Assembly: GCA_004764695.1 (NCBI GenBank)
Contig: SMSO01000032.1
Coordinates: forward strand, 4,835,483-4,899,482
Length of the DNA: 64,000 nucleotides
DNA from: Schizochytrium sp. TIO01
Taxonomy: Eukaryota > Sar > Bigyra > Thraustochytrida > Thraustochytriidae
Direction: 5' to 3'
A model generated the notes under the pieces. It saw nothing but the letters and a program-made list of their open reading frames with translations. It searched no databases and was not told the DNA's origin. Below are positions 27,852 to 37,740 of the stretch, in pieces. Every line of letters begins with the position of its first letter. The stretch's first letter is position 1. Both the position numbers and the translations under genes were made by a program.

Positions 27852-30518
27852 TCAGGGCGCAGCGGGGGGCTTGGCACCGTTCTTGCTTGCCTTGGCCTTT
27901 TTCCTCTGCTCAAAGAGCTCCATCTTCTTCTTACGCTCTTCCTCGGCCTTGTCGATCTTCTCCTGGAGCTTGAGCCGGTTCTCCTCCTCCTGGCGAGCAA
28001 GGTCAGCAAGAATAGAGTCGCGGTACTCATCAAATCCACCCTCCCATTCTGTGACAGTCTTGTTTTCCAAAACCCAGAGACGGCACTCGGTCTCAACAAT
28101 AAGACGCTCATCGTGGGAAATAAGAATAACAGCGCCCTCAAAGTTGTTAATACCATCGATGAGGGCCTGTACGGACTCCAAATCGAGATGGTTAGTAGGC
28201 TCATCCAAGCACAAGATGGAGGGGCGCTGAAGGGCCATGTTGGCAAACACGACACGACTCTTTTGACCACCGGAGCAGTTCATGAGCTTGATAACATGGG
28301 CAGAGCCCTCGAGACCGAAACGACCCAAAGTGTTACGTGCCTCCTGGTACGTAATGTTGTGCTCGCGGCGCAAGAAGTCTACGGGAGTCTCGGCGGCGGG
28401 GAGAACATCCAGAAAGTGCTGGTGGTATTTGGCAATGCTGACACCACGGTTAATCCTCACATCGCCCTTGGTGGGTTCAAGGTCACCAATCATGAGCTTC
28501 ATCAAAGTACTCTTACCGATACCGTTGGCACCAACGATAGTGATACGCGAGTCCTTATCAATACCGAAGGAAAGCTTCTTGAAGAGCGTCTTGCCGCCCT
28601 CATACTTGAAGGACACATCGTCAAGGGAGATGTAGTTGCCCATGAGCTCAATCTCGGGGTCGGGGAACTCAAAGTTGACAATGTAATCCTTGGGGCGCTG
28701 CATGAGCTGACGCTCGGCGAGAGTGCCACCAGCAGTGTCATCCTCTTCCATACCGCGACCCTTCTTCTTGGAACCAGCCTCACGCTTCTTCTTTGCAGCG
28801 AGCTGCTCAGCGGCCTTCTTGTTGGTAGCACCCTTCTTCTTAAGCGCACGAAGCTGCTTCTCCTGGTTCTCGTACTCCTTCTTGGTCTTTTCCACATACT
28901 GACGGTGCTGCTCCTCGAAGAGGGAGTATCCACCGCGGTAGTACTGGATGCTCTGGTCAGCAAGGCACATAATATCGGTACAGACAGCCTCGAGAAGCGA
29001 GGAATCGTGAGAGACAAGTACAATAGTCTTCTTCCACTTCTGCAGGACGTCAGTGAGGTAAATGGCACTGTTAAGGTCAAGATGGTTGCTAGGCTCATCA
29101 AGCAAGGTCAGAGTGCGCTCGAGGAAGAGGGCACGGGCAATGGACACACGCATACGCCAACCACCAGAAAAGCTCTTGGTCGGGGCACGGAGCATGTCCT
29201 GGGTGAATCCCAGACCAGTCAACAGACTGAGAGCCTTAGCCTCGGCAGCGTCAGCATTACGGAGGCGCAGCTCGTTGCTAATATCAGTGAGCTCTGCGAA
29301 GAGAGTTTCGTGCTCCTCCATGCTCATATCGTCTGCATCCTCCTTATCAAGGATGGCCATAATCTCAGCCTCGCGCTCGAACAGTTGAGTGCGCTTGGTA
29401 TCGGCCTTGAGAACCATGTCTACAGCGGGAGTGTCATCGGCAGGCACCTCCTGGTCGACGTAAATGCAGTCAATCTTGGGGGGAATCTCAAGCTCGTTGT
29501 TGGCAAGAAGGCGAAGAAGTGTACTCTTACCACCACCGTTACGTCCAATGAGACCGTACTTACGGTTTTCAGCAATCTTGAGCTCTGCGTTCTGGAATAG
29601 GGTCTTACCGTACGCACTGACAGTGAAGCTGGGAATGTTGATATCGACGGCGTTCTGCCATGCTTCATCCTTGTTGATTGCAGTGGCAGAAACTGCAAAC
29701 TCAGTGGGCTTGCTTTTCAGTTCTGCCACTGTACGCTCGCGCTCCGCAGCCTCTTCCGCCTCCTTCAGCTTCCTGCGTTCCTTGTTGCTAAGCTTTTTCT
29801 TGCCCTTCTTCTCGTCCTTATCCTTCGACTTGCCCTTCTTCTTTCCCGAATCCTCATCGTCATCCTCATCGTCATCATTGTCATTATCCTCATCGGAGTC
29901 GTCGCCCTTCTTACCCTTCTTGCTCTTCTTCTCCTTCTTACTCTTCTTTTCCTTCTTACTCTTCTTGGACTTCTTCTTGTCATCCTCAGAGTCATCCTCA
30001 GAGTCATCCATGTTCAGAGCAGCAAAAGAGGCCGCTGCCTTATTGGGAGCGCTGTCCTCCTCATCTTCATCATCCTCGTCTGCTTCTTCCTCGTCTTCGG
30101 AGTCATCCATCATATCAAGAGCTCCAAATCCTCCCTTTGCCTTGGATTTCTTGGCAGGAGCCTTCTTGGCGGCCTTGCCCTTCTTTCCCTTTGCCTTCGG
30201 TGCTTCCTCCTCCTCAGACGCCTCTTCATCCTCATCCTCAGAGTCTAGTGCTCCAAATCCTCCCTTAGGCTTTCCTGATTTGTTGTCGTCTTCGGAATCG
30301 TTGCTGCCATCATCCTCGTTATCATCATCTTCGGTCTTCTTTGATTGGGAGTCGTCGAGTTTGCCCTTCTTTGCGAGCTTCAGCATGCGCTTTTCCTTGC
30401 GGGAAAGCTTGGACTCATCTTTGCTAGCCTCCTCATTCTGTACCTGTGCCTGCTGCGACTCCTCCTCGAGGTCCTCAAGGAAGCCCTTGCGGCCGCCCTT
30501 CTTCTTGCCCTTGCCCAT
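27852..30518 (-). CDS. ABCF1/GCN20-type ABC-F ATPase (888 aa)
   Basis: Two ABC cassettes without membrane spans. The first has Walker A GRNGGGKSTLLR (near residue 323), signature FSGGWRMRVSIARALF and Walker B TLLDEPSNHLDL. The second has GANGIGKSTLMK (near 661), signature CSGGQKSRVVFANMAL and ILCLDEPTNHLDL. This is the ABC-F family, whose members act on ribosomes and translation initiation or surveillance. The 250-residue N-terminus of alternating acidic and Lys-rich blocks (KKSKKEKKSKKEKK) recalls ABCF1/ABC50, which binds eIF2. ATG at 30518 (MGKGKKKGG) is chosen over an upstream in-frame TTG. A GFGALD-type motif is repeated three times in the tail. The gene is divergent from the TPR protein. 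Confidence 0.92.
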   Translation of the reverse strand: MGKGKKKGGRKGFLEDLEEESQQAQVQNEEASKDESKLSRKEKRMLKLAKKGKLDDSQSKKTEDDDNEDDGSNDSEDDNKSGKPKGGFGALDSEDEDEEASEEEEAPKAKGKKGKAAKKAPAKKSKAKGGFGALDMMDDSEDEEEADEDDEDEEDSAPNKAAASFAALNMDDSEDDSEDDKKKSKKSKKEKKSKKEKKSKKGKKGDDSDEDNDNDDDEDDDEDSGKKKGKSKDKDEKKGKKKLSNKERRKLKEAEEAAERERTVAELKSKPTEFAVSATAINKDEAWQNAVDINIPSFTVSAYGKTLFQNAELKIAENRKYGLIGRNGGGKSTLLRLLANNELEIPPKIDCIYVDQEVPADDTPAVDMVLKADTKRTQLFEREAEIMAILDKEDADDMSMEEHETLFAELTDISNELRLRNADAAEAKALSLLTGLGFTQDMLRAPTKSFSGGWRMRVSIARALFLERTLTLLDEPSNHLDLNSAIYLTDVLQKWKKTIVLVSHDSSLLEAVCTDIMCLADQSIQYYRGGYSLFEEQHRQYVEKTKKEYENQEKQLRALKKKGATNKKAAEQLAAKKKREAGSKKKGRGMEEDDTAGGTLAERQLMQRPKDYIVNFEFPDPEIELMGNYISLDDVSFKYEGGKTLFKKLSFGIDKDSRITIVGANGIGKSTLMKLMIGDLEPTKGDVRINRGVSIAKYHQHFLDVLPAAETPVDFLRREHNITYQEARNTLGRFGLEGSAHVIKLMNCSGGQKSRVVFANMALQRPSILCLDEPTNHLDLESVQALIDGINNFEGAVILISHDERLIVETECRLWVLENKTVTEWEGGFDEYRDSILADLARQEEENRLKLQEKIDKAEEERKKKMELFEQRKKAKASKNGAKPPAAP

Positions 30519-31107
30519 GGTGCCCAACCGAGGTCAACCACTCACACGCCACTCGGCGATCCGATATAAGCAAACTCTCAACCGAGCGAGTACGCGATTA
30601 CGCACTTGAGCAAACGCTTATTGGGTCAGGCTTCCCTCGAAGCCTTCTTCCAAGCACTGTCTGCTATTGCAAAGCCACGCCGCTTCAGCAGCGCCGCATG
30701 TAGTTTTGTCGAGCTCTCCGTGGCGCTCCGCCTCGCTCTACACAGTTCTTCTGCAGTTCCGAATTGGTTCTTTCTTCTTTCTCTCTCTCTGCTCGCCAGT
30801 AAATCTCTGCTAGGCCTACTAGCCTCCCATTAGGGATGCCAAGTAAAGCTACTAGTACGGTTTGTGGTAGCACACCCATACTAATTTGTTTCGTCATGGT
30901 TAACCTATTACTAGCAATACTCCTACTACTGTTGTAGATAATTGAAGCAGGTTGGAGGGTACGTGACATTTATGGAGATTTGTGATGATGCTCGTTTGGG
31001 GCGAATGAGCAGTAACATGGGGGTTCCAAGATGACGGAAACAGGGCTGTTTGAATCGAAGTACGAATAGACCTGGAAGAGCTTTTCTTCTACCCGACGCA
31101 GGAGGTG
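30519..31107. other. Divergent promoter region of ABCF1-like and TPR genes
   Basis: Between two oppositely transcribed genes. It has a mixed GC-rich part near the ABCF1 start and a CT-rich run (CTTCTTTCTCTCTCTCTG, about 30773). Frames through it (minus 30926-31597, plus 30606-30833) have no motif and overlap the TPR gene. Confidence 0.55.
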
Positions 31108-32322
31108 ATGCGGGCTGTGCAGGCCATGCGGAGCCGGTGGGTACGCTTGATTGTGATATTTTCAGTGCTGTATGTGAATGTGAGGGCGACCACGAGGTTT
31201 GTGAATGTGGATGGCGTAGTGGAGGCCGCTGGAGATGCTGCAAGATTGGCGACCCTTGTGAACGGCAATAACAAGTATTTGAACTCCGACTACCAGTGGA
31301 AAAATAATGAAGCGCAAGGCTTCGAAAGTACACGGTCGAAGAGGCCCCAGCGAAGCCACTCAGGAGAGCTAATAGGCATCGAACCCGACCTGGATGCGGT
31401 GGTAGATTATGGGTTCTTGGACATGTATTTACATAAATCCCTACACGAAAAACGAAGTTCCGGAGATTTAGGACTTCATCAGAGCAATCGGGCGACAGTT
31501 CATGGAGGTTCTCGGGGAGGTGACCAAAGGCGGAGACACCATCAGCAAAAGGGTCAAGAGGAGCAGCGTAAATCTGGGTCCACGCTGACAGTGGCACAGC
31601 AAGCGTACCTTTATGATGATATCTTCCTTCAAGATGGAAAAGTTTTAACGGAAGCCCATCTGCCCGAAGCTAATCTTCACCGATCTAGGGCAGGGTGGGA
31701 TGACCCTAACTGGAGGTCGCTACGCACGCGTTGGGATCAGCTCCCTGGCATCCGCAAGCGAACAGGACTTGTTTTTGGAGTTGCAGAGAGTGAGGCCGAT
31801 CTGCGATTTCTTAACAATGCAAATACCAACCCGCAAACTCTGCGTGTCTCCTTGGAGCAAAAAATCCTTGACCAAGGTCGCGGAAATCCATTATTATTTG
31901 AGTCATGGAGTCAGCTAGGGAACACGTTGCGTGCTTTGGGCGAGACGCATGCCTCCATTCAGTGTTTTCGCCGTGCATTAAGCCTCAATCCAGACGATGC
32001 AGGTATTCTGACAAACCTTGCACTGGTTTTACGTTTCGCTGGGTATAGTGCTGATGCAGCAAAGATAATGCGCTATATTATATCTCTTGGTGTAGGCTCA
32101 GCGCTTCATTATTTTGTCCTCGGTAGCTTGCAGCTGGACACGGGCGAGCTAGATCATGCCATTGCAAATTTTCAAATCACGCTTAAAAAAAGGCCAGACT
32201 TTATGCCTGCACTACATAAGCTAAGGGAACTGCGTGCGCCATTGCAAGGTAGCGATTCAACCTCAGTTACCATGCAAGCAACGAATTCGGGAAGCATGGG
32301 CTTCCATAAACAGCGTGGGTAG
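31108..32322 (+). CDS. Signal-peptide TPR protein; C-terminus probably altered by splicing to 32470
   Basis: ATG 31108 (MRAVQAMRSRW) is followed by a hydrophobic signal-like stretch (VRLIVIFSVLYVNVRA), so the protein should enter the secretory pathway. A low-complexity basic/His/Gln region (about residues 85-160) precedes three TPR-like units at about 270-380: WSQLGNTLRALGETHASIQCFRRALSLNP, NLALVLRFAGYSADAAKIM, FVLGSLQLDTGELDHAIANFQITL. The wording AGYSADAA and the repeat layout recall TTC17, but this is a weak match. The frame stops at 32322. The next frame continues to 32470 with a membrane span and basic tail (VLITLIGCTVIGLLVLY, then KRPKRRSK), which looks like the real C-terminus of a type I membrane protein. 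Confidence 0.7.
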   Translation: MRAVQAMRSRWVRLIVIFSVLYVNVRATTRFVNVDGVVEAAGDAARLATLVNGNNKYLNSDYQWKNNEAQGFESTRSKRPQRSHSGELIGIEPDLDAVVDYGFLDMYLHKSLHEKRSSGDLGLHQSNRATVHGGSRGGDQRRRHHQQKGQEEQRKSGSTLTVAQQAYLYDDIFLQDGKVLTEAHLPEANLHRSRAGWDDPNWRSLRTRWDQLPGIRKRTGLVFGVAESEADLRFLNNANTNPQTLRVSLEQKILDQGRGNPLLFESWSQLGNTLRALGETHASIQCFRRALSLNPDDAGILTNLALVLRFAGYSADAAKIMRYIISLGVGSALHYFVLGSLQLDTGELDHAIANFQITLKKRPDFMPALHKLRELRAPLQGSDSTSVTMQATNSGSMGFHKQRG

Positions 32323-32470
32323 CAACATTGGTCGAGAAGCGGGTCCAGACATGACACTCGGCCAGAGCATTGAAGATGTACTTATCACCCTGATCGGCTG
32401 TACCGTGATCGGTCTCCTTGTACTTTATGCACGTGGAACGTGGAAGAGGCCAAAACGGAGGTCCAAATGA
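32249..32470 (+). other. Probable last intron plus transmembrane-tail exon of the TPR gene
   Basis: A donor-like CAAG/GTAGCG at 32249, with AG acceptors at 32294, 32336 or 32339 (introns of 46, 88 or 91 nt), would join the TPR frame to the +2 frame that ends at 32470. That frame encodes DMTLGQSIEDVLITLIGC, a membrane span and a basic end. A single-base indel would have the same effect. Confidence 0.45.
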
Positions 32471-33628
32471 GCTACATCTGTAGCAGAATTTGTGGGACGA
32501 TATTTATCTGTAAATATACATTGCTTCTTTATTATTAATAATAATTCAATGATTAACTTTGTTTGATTATGTTTATTTATTTTAAGATATGGATTAAGAG
32601 CAATCTTGATACAGAGTTTCTCTGGCGCCACATAAATTTAACTCGCCTGAAACCTTAGTAATATGCGTCAGGAACGTCAACTCAATGGAAACCATCATGA
32701 TCTTGAATGTTTAATCAGCACCATAACAGTCACAAAGTTTATGAACAATGTCTGAACTCCTATGAGCACATGCGAAGGTCATCAGAGTATGTCAGTCATA
32801 AGAGTTATGATTATGAAAGAGCAGGACCCGAAAATACCAAACATTGGTATAGGCCTTGGTGTTTCAGTTCTCAAATACATCTATGTGCGCTGGCGCAAGC
32901 CCACGAAGATCGTAAGGTTAGTCTTGCTTGTCCTTTGTCACTTAGACCACGTGCAATACTACTAAACCCCAGGTTGCATGTCAATGATTAAGGAGTTGCA
33001 CTGATGTGAGGTGTGGTTATGGTTAACCCACCGCTTCATAGTACTGCATTTTAACATTCAGCTAGGTCATCTTCAAAAGCTCACCTGACAGGGATGAGAA
33101 AATCATATTATTCTTTGATCTCTCACTTCCCCCTATAAGATAAACATTATTCCCTATTTCCTGTTTGCATGGCGCAGATGGCTTGTTGGAATTCAAACCT
33201 CACAAATAGTATAAATATTTGCAATGTACATCTCATCCCTTTCGTCATCAGCAAATTCTTCAAATAAAACCCGAGACCGTTCCCTATCATCAAATGGACT
33301 AAGTTATTGAAGGACATCAAGTATAACATGATATGGTAAGTATAAAAATAAATAGAATAACTTAAAAACAAGGAAGAGTGAAAGATAAAAGCGTGTTCGC
33401 TAACAAGATGGAGAAATTGATTGTTGTATGCAACCAACAACAACAACTCAAGTCTCCATTTTATATGTTGCAAAACAGGCAATTATTTGTATAATTCTGT
33501 AAACAAAGGGACCTTTCCATCACCAAGGAGTAAAGTGAAGAAATCAGAAAGGAACCAAAAACGCTAACAGTCAAGTTTGTTAGCAATGCAAAATGCATTT
33601 GAAAGGAGGAATGCAAGTGTATTCTTGC
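32471..33628. other. AT-rich spacer between convergent TPR and Fis1 genes
   Basis: 1.16 kb, AT-rich. Short frames at plus 32707-32991 and minus 33147-33482 have no motif and unusual composition, and are probably not genes. Nothing else stands out. Confidence 0.5.
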
Positions 33629-34579
33629 TTATTCAGCAGAAGTACCGCGAACCCAAAACCATGCCGGGACCACCATTCCAACTGTTACAAGAACGCCAAG
33701 AGCTCCACGAGAGAGACGGGCATACACAGCAGCAGTGCGCAAGCGCTGCGTCCGCTCCTTGTTTGCAGGGTCATCTTCGAGCAGAGAATCGCATGCGGCA
33801 ACAGCCTCAGTATAATCCCCGAGACGGTAGTAAGCCAAAGCGATGTAATAAAGGCATTCAGTGAGCATATTTGCCTCGAGGTTTGCGCAATCATTTTGAA
33901 GATCCATACTACCTCTTGATCCACACGATAATCGACGTGAAAGGCTTCTAAGCTCTTTCTTATCTTCATCTTCGTCCTCGATTTCGCGACCAGGTGTTTC
34001 TACATGATCGTCCTCCAAACTGGAGTCGAATTGATCATCAATTTCATCTTCGTCACTGTCGTTGAATTTGCTCTCATGGACTTCCTCCTCCTCTTCCTCA
34101 ATTGTAGCTCTCTCACCAATCTCCTCAAGGTCATCTGCATCTCCATCTCGATCAGTGAGATCGCCGTCTTCCCCAGGAGTAGGTCTATGGAGAAATACAT
34201 AACCGTCTACCATGGATTCAGCTTTGCGCTGTGCAATGCGGCTTTGTTGGGTGTACAATGATGATGAGGAGCTACCCTGCAATTTTGTGTCATGGTAGGT
34301 TTTCATATATTTGGAGACAGGCAGGTTCACCGGATTTGTCGCGCATGGCTCCTGCTCTAAGTGGGAGCAGAGCTCCTGCAGCAGCTCAATGCCTCGTCGA
34401 GTCGCTCCGCGGCTCATGCTGCAGGCTAGCAACCTTGCATACCGGAACTTGGACACATGAGACGCCTCAAAATCAAGTTTCCGCAGCTCGCTGTCATACT
34501 GGGATTTAAGTTTTCGTAGATGCTCTGTCGTAGCTAAGGCCTCTGCGCTTGCCAGTTCCTGCGAAAATGTCGTGCTCAT
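33629..34579 (-). CDS. FIS1: Mitochondrial/peroxisomal fission protein Fis1 with large acidic insertion (316 aa)
   Basis: ATG 34579 (MSTTFSQEL) is chosen over an upstream GTG. The N-terminal part has a TPR-like helix pair, YARLLACSMSRGATRRGIELLQEL (residues 47-70). The second TPR with the family's wording, CLYYIALAYYRLGDYTEAVAACDSLLEDDP, lies at 242-271. A C-terminal anchor GALGVLVTVGMVVPAWFWV (292-310) is followed by a six-residue tail. This is the Fis1 plan: cytosolic TPR bundle, tail anchor in the outer mitochondrial or peroxisomal membrane, recruitment of the dynamin-related fission GTPase. Normal Fis1 is about 150 residues. Here residues 75-238 are an extra low-complexity block, including EEEEEE and DSDEDEIDDQ, placed in the loop between the TPRs. 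The frame stays open with coding-like composition, so a retained intron is unlikely. Confidence 0.75.
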   Translation of the reverse strand: MSTTFSQELASAEALATTEHLRKLKSQYDSELRKLDFEASHVSKFRYARLLACSMSRGATRRGIELLQELCSHLEQEPCATNPVNLPVSKYMKTYHDTKLQGSSSSSLYTQQSRIAQRKAESMVDGYVFLHRPTPGEDGDLTDRDGDADDLEEIGERATIEEEEEEVHESKFNDSDEDEIDDQFDSSLEDDHVETPGREIEDEDEDKKELRSLSRRLSCGSRGSMDLQNDCANLEANMLTECLYYIALAYYRLGDYTEAVAACDSLLEDDPANKERTQRLRTAAVYARLSRGALGVLVTVGMVVPAWFWVRGTSAE

Positions 34580-34913
34580 TTTCCACAGCTTTCGCCAGAT
34601 CCACACCCAGACCCGCGCCCACCACGACGTAAACCCAAAGACCTCCAGCTTGACGCTTATTTGCAGAATTCACGGGCCGCTGTCGCCTCCAGCTTTCTCT
34701 TTCAACTAATTGCCAGGCTCCAAGCACGCCGCCAATCAGTTATTGCCACCACGGACACCTTCCAGCCCAAAGTCACCAGCACAACCAAGATGCGCAAGAT
34801 TGACTACCCGTAGTGCCAAAGGGTGCAGAGGAGGCACTATTAAGACGCAGATAGTACTTATGAATGAAAGAACCCCTGTTGAGCTGTCTGTCTGTGTACC
34901 CCTAGAGTATAGA

Positions 34914-34916
<3 letters not shown>

Positions 34917-34944
<28 letters not shown>
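34917..34944. repeat. (CAAT)n microsatellite, about 7 units
   Basis: Seven perfect CAAT units beside the Fis1 5' flank. The same repeat on the other strand (TGAT/GATT) makes the long array at 49811-49996. Confidence 0.9.
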
Positions 34945-35702
34945 GTGTACTGTATACTAAGTACTGTGCCTGGCTACACGGCCTTAGCCTTCTTTAGCAG
35001 GCACGAGTCGAAACACCTTTGAAGAATCAAAGAGAGAAGAGAGAGACTAATTAAGGAGACAAAGAAAGCCTACGTAAGCACTCTTTGAGACCGGGTTAGC
35101 CGCGGTTCTTCTCCTTCGCGCTCGCTGCTGGTGGCAGCGAGCTGCTTTGGCGCTGTGCTATGCAGGCAGTGCTGTGTCGAGTCGAGGGTGATGTCTCGAG
35201 GCCCCAGGGGCTGAACAGCGCTGGGCAGAGGCCGAGACCTGGTAGGGAGGGGTGCCGCTTGAAGTGGAAATGGATGCGCTCCAAAGCGAGAAAAACAGAG
35301 AAAGGAATCAGTGAACAAGTGCTAGTGCTGACGAGAGAATGAATGAGTGAATGAACGAACGAATGACAACTGGCGAGTCCGTGCAGCACCGTGGGGCCTG
35401 GTGAGGATGCTGACAGCCGAAGGCAGTGCGGCTATGCTGCTGCTCCAGCCGAGCGGGTTGCGGTCGCAGCCTTCGACCTTGGTCACTCGCCAGCTCGCAG
35501 AGCGGGGGTCGCGTGGAAGCGGTGCCGGAATGCGTCGTTCTTATTCTGCTGCAAGTTCAAATCGAAGCTAATTTCTCTTACTTTTCAAGTTGTTTTGGTT
35601 GTAGGAAACAAACAACAAACAAAGAAAGTTATCTCTGCAATTTTTTTGAAAAGCTTCATAGTAAGTAGCGTTTATTAAAAAGGGTTCTTTCCTAAAGAAA
35701 AG

Positions 35703-35731
35703 TGAAAGAAAGAAAGAAAGAAAGAAAGAAA
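35703..35731. repeat. (GAAA)n microsatellite
   Basis: About seven GAAA units. Shorter GAAA runs recur at 36598-36611 and 37852-37861. Confidence 0.85.
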
Positions 35732-36896
35732 AGAAGTGTTCAATTCATGTCTACAGAACCGTACTCTCTTATTACGTCGTAGCAAGCTGGCTAGGCAAGG
35801 CTAGGCGACTCCTACCTGCGCTCCTACTACTTTCAGAGCTGGAGGATACTTTCAGATAGATCTGCCAAAGTCTTCCTTCGGCAAACTTGGAGCTTTGGAA
35901 GGTAAGAAAGGCAAACTGACAGGTGGCGTGCTCGAAGTTTGGCTTCTGAGCCTCCACATTGATCCTCCAAGGGCGAAGAAGCACAGCTTTAAGTTGATGG
36001 CGGGCAGCGTATCGAAAGACACATAGCGCTCTTGTTTCACTTGATCCCCAAGTTTTAGGCACTCCCTTTCGACGGATCTCTCTCTTTCTCTCTCTCTCTT
36101 CTTCTTCACAGTATTGTACTCTTTTTTTTTTCTTTTCTTTCTTTTTCGAACAAGCTTTCATTCCATATTACTTTCAATTAAAAAAGAAAGAAAAATGAAA
36201 AGAATAAGAAGCATTAGAATGAACAATACCTATAAAATCTTTCGCAAGAAAAATAAGTAAAGAGCAATAATAAAACACACACTTCACTTCACAGACCGCC
36301 TCCTCAGAGATATCTTTAAGTGATCGTTAGGAAGTGAGGCGGCGATTTCTCTCTGCGTACTTCTTTTGATTCAGGGTGTGCTACCGGTTCCCTAGAGGGT
36401 CACTAATGCGGCAGGTACGGTAACTGAGAGTGAATAAAGTACACAGGTCCAAAATTAAAATACACAGCCACCGAGGAACCGGCCTCCCATAATGGCCTCT
36501 TAGTCTCCCCTACGTACTAAATTCAGGGAAAACTGAGAAAACAAACAAATAAGCAAACAAACACATTTCTTTTTGGCGACAGTCTGAGAAGAAGGAGAAA
36601 GAAAGAAAGAAAGTACACCTATGCGATGCGAAGACGTACGTTCATTCGTTCATTCATTCGTTCTCCTCTTCAAGTCGAGTGAGATGTTTACTTCGGTGCC
36701 TTCGACCAAGACACCGCGTGTGTCTGCAGTGCACGCCACGCTGGCTTGCACCATCTTTAGCTGCTTTGGCAGCTTTCACAGCTTTCACAGCTTTGAAACG
36801 GAGGTCCAAAAGAACTCGATTCGTGAAGAAGGTCTTAGGCCAGCAAAGTCGATCTCGATCGATTTATCTGTTTACGTTGTCTGTTAGTTGCTTTAT

Positions 36897-36917
36897 TTAT
36901 ATATATATATATATATT
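36897..36917. repeat. (AT)n dinucleotide run
   Basis: Ten AT units flanked by TTTAT. Confidence 0.85.
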
Positions 36918-37694
36918 TATCTATTTTTCAAGATGAAAGAGTCAGATTAATAAATAAACAGAGAGAAAAAAGCCATATTTTCACTCTTCTCAGTTTCAAT
37001 TTTCCTTCAAGTTAGTTGTCAGGGTAAGAGATAAAATAAAATATAAATTTATATGATATTTTAAATTATTCTATAATTAAAAGAGATGGGACGCCACCTG
37101 GTACTATCTGGATGGCTAGCTGTTACTATACCACTACTCTATTCGTACTGATGGGTAATCTGCTGACGCAAGCTGGCCTTTTGGTGCCCACAGTAGTGGC
37201 AGTAGTAGTTGTAGTAAAAGAAGAGTAGGTCTCATTGAGCGCCAGCATCACCTTTGACATCTTCGACATCTTCTCTTAGCTTTCACCGTTTTCTTCGTTC
37301 ACTGTCGGGTTTTGTTGTTCGAGATGAGCAGATCTCTTCGGTGGAAAGCTGTTCTCTGCATCATGATCGACTTGAGGATAATGGGCGCCGTATTCTGAAG
37401 GCATTTTGGCGCCACAGCTGTCTTAAATTGGGGTGTGTCTTTAAAAATTTAAAATGCGGGTTTGTTTTGACGGATCGTGTACCTGCTAGCCTCCCCAGTA
37501 AGACCCTATTAGCGGCACAAGGTGCTGACGTAGTAGATAGGTACCTTCGGTCGAGCGAACGCCAGGTATTAAATTTGCAGAGATCAGCGAAGCCGTGCGG
37601 GTCTGAACATGTCAGCTGCTTATCGTTGGCGTTGGCGTCTGTTGCGGAGACTGCTTGCCTCAACTCGATTGCATAGCCCGTGCAGGTATGTGTG

Positions 37695-37740
37695 TTTTGC
37701 TTTGCTTTGCATTGCTTTGCATTGCGTTGGATTGTTTTGC
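37695..37740. repeat. Pentamer-like TTTGC/ATTGC repeat
   Basis: About nine degenerate 5-base units (TTTGC, ATTGC, GTTGG). A related TCTGCTTTGC run lies at 48990-49013 upstream of the SerRS gene. Confidence 0.7.

Noticed and set aside
27828-29600. 590-codon plus-strand open frame over the ABCF1-like gene
   Set aside because: Exactly antisense to the well-supported ABC cassettes. Its low-complexity Leu/Val-rich translation is the usual mirror of a codon-biased coding strand, and it has no motif of its own.
29464-30609. 381-codon plus-strand frame and other S/F-rich frames over the ABCF1 tail
   Set aside because: Mirror of the Lys/Glu/Asp-rich tail (runs of S, F and L). No independent support.
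35391-35678. 95-codon frame in the GC-rich part of the gene-poor region
   Set aside because: Three overlapping frames of similar length on the same strand, none with a motif; GC-rich DNA leaves frames open by chance.
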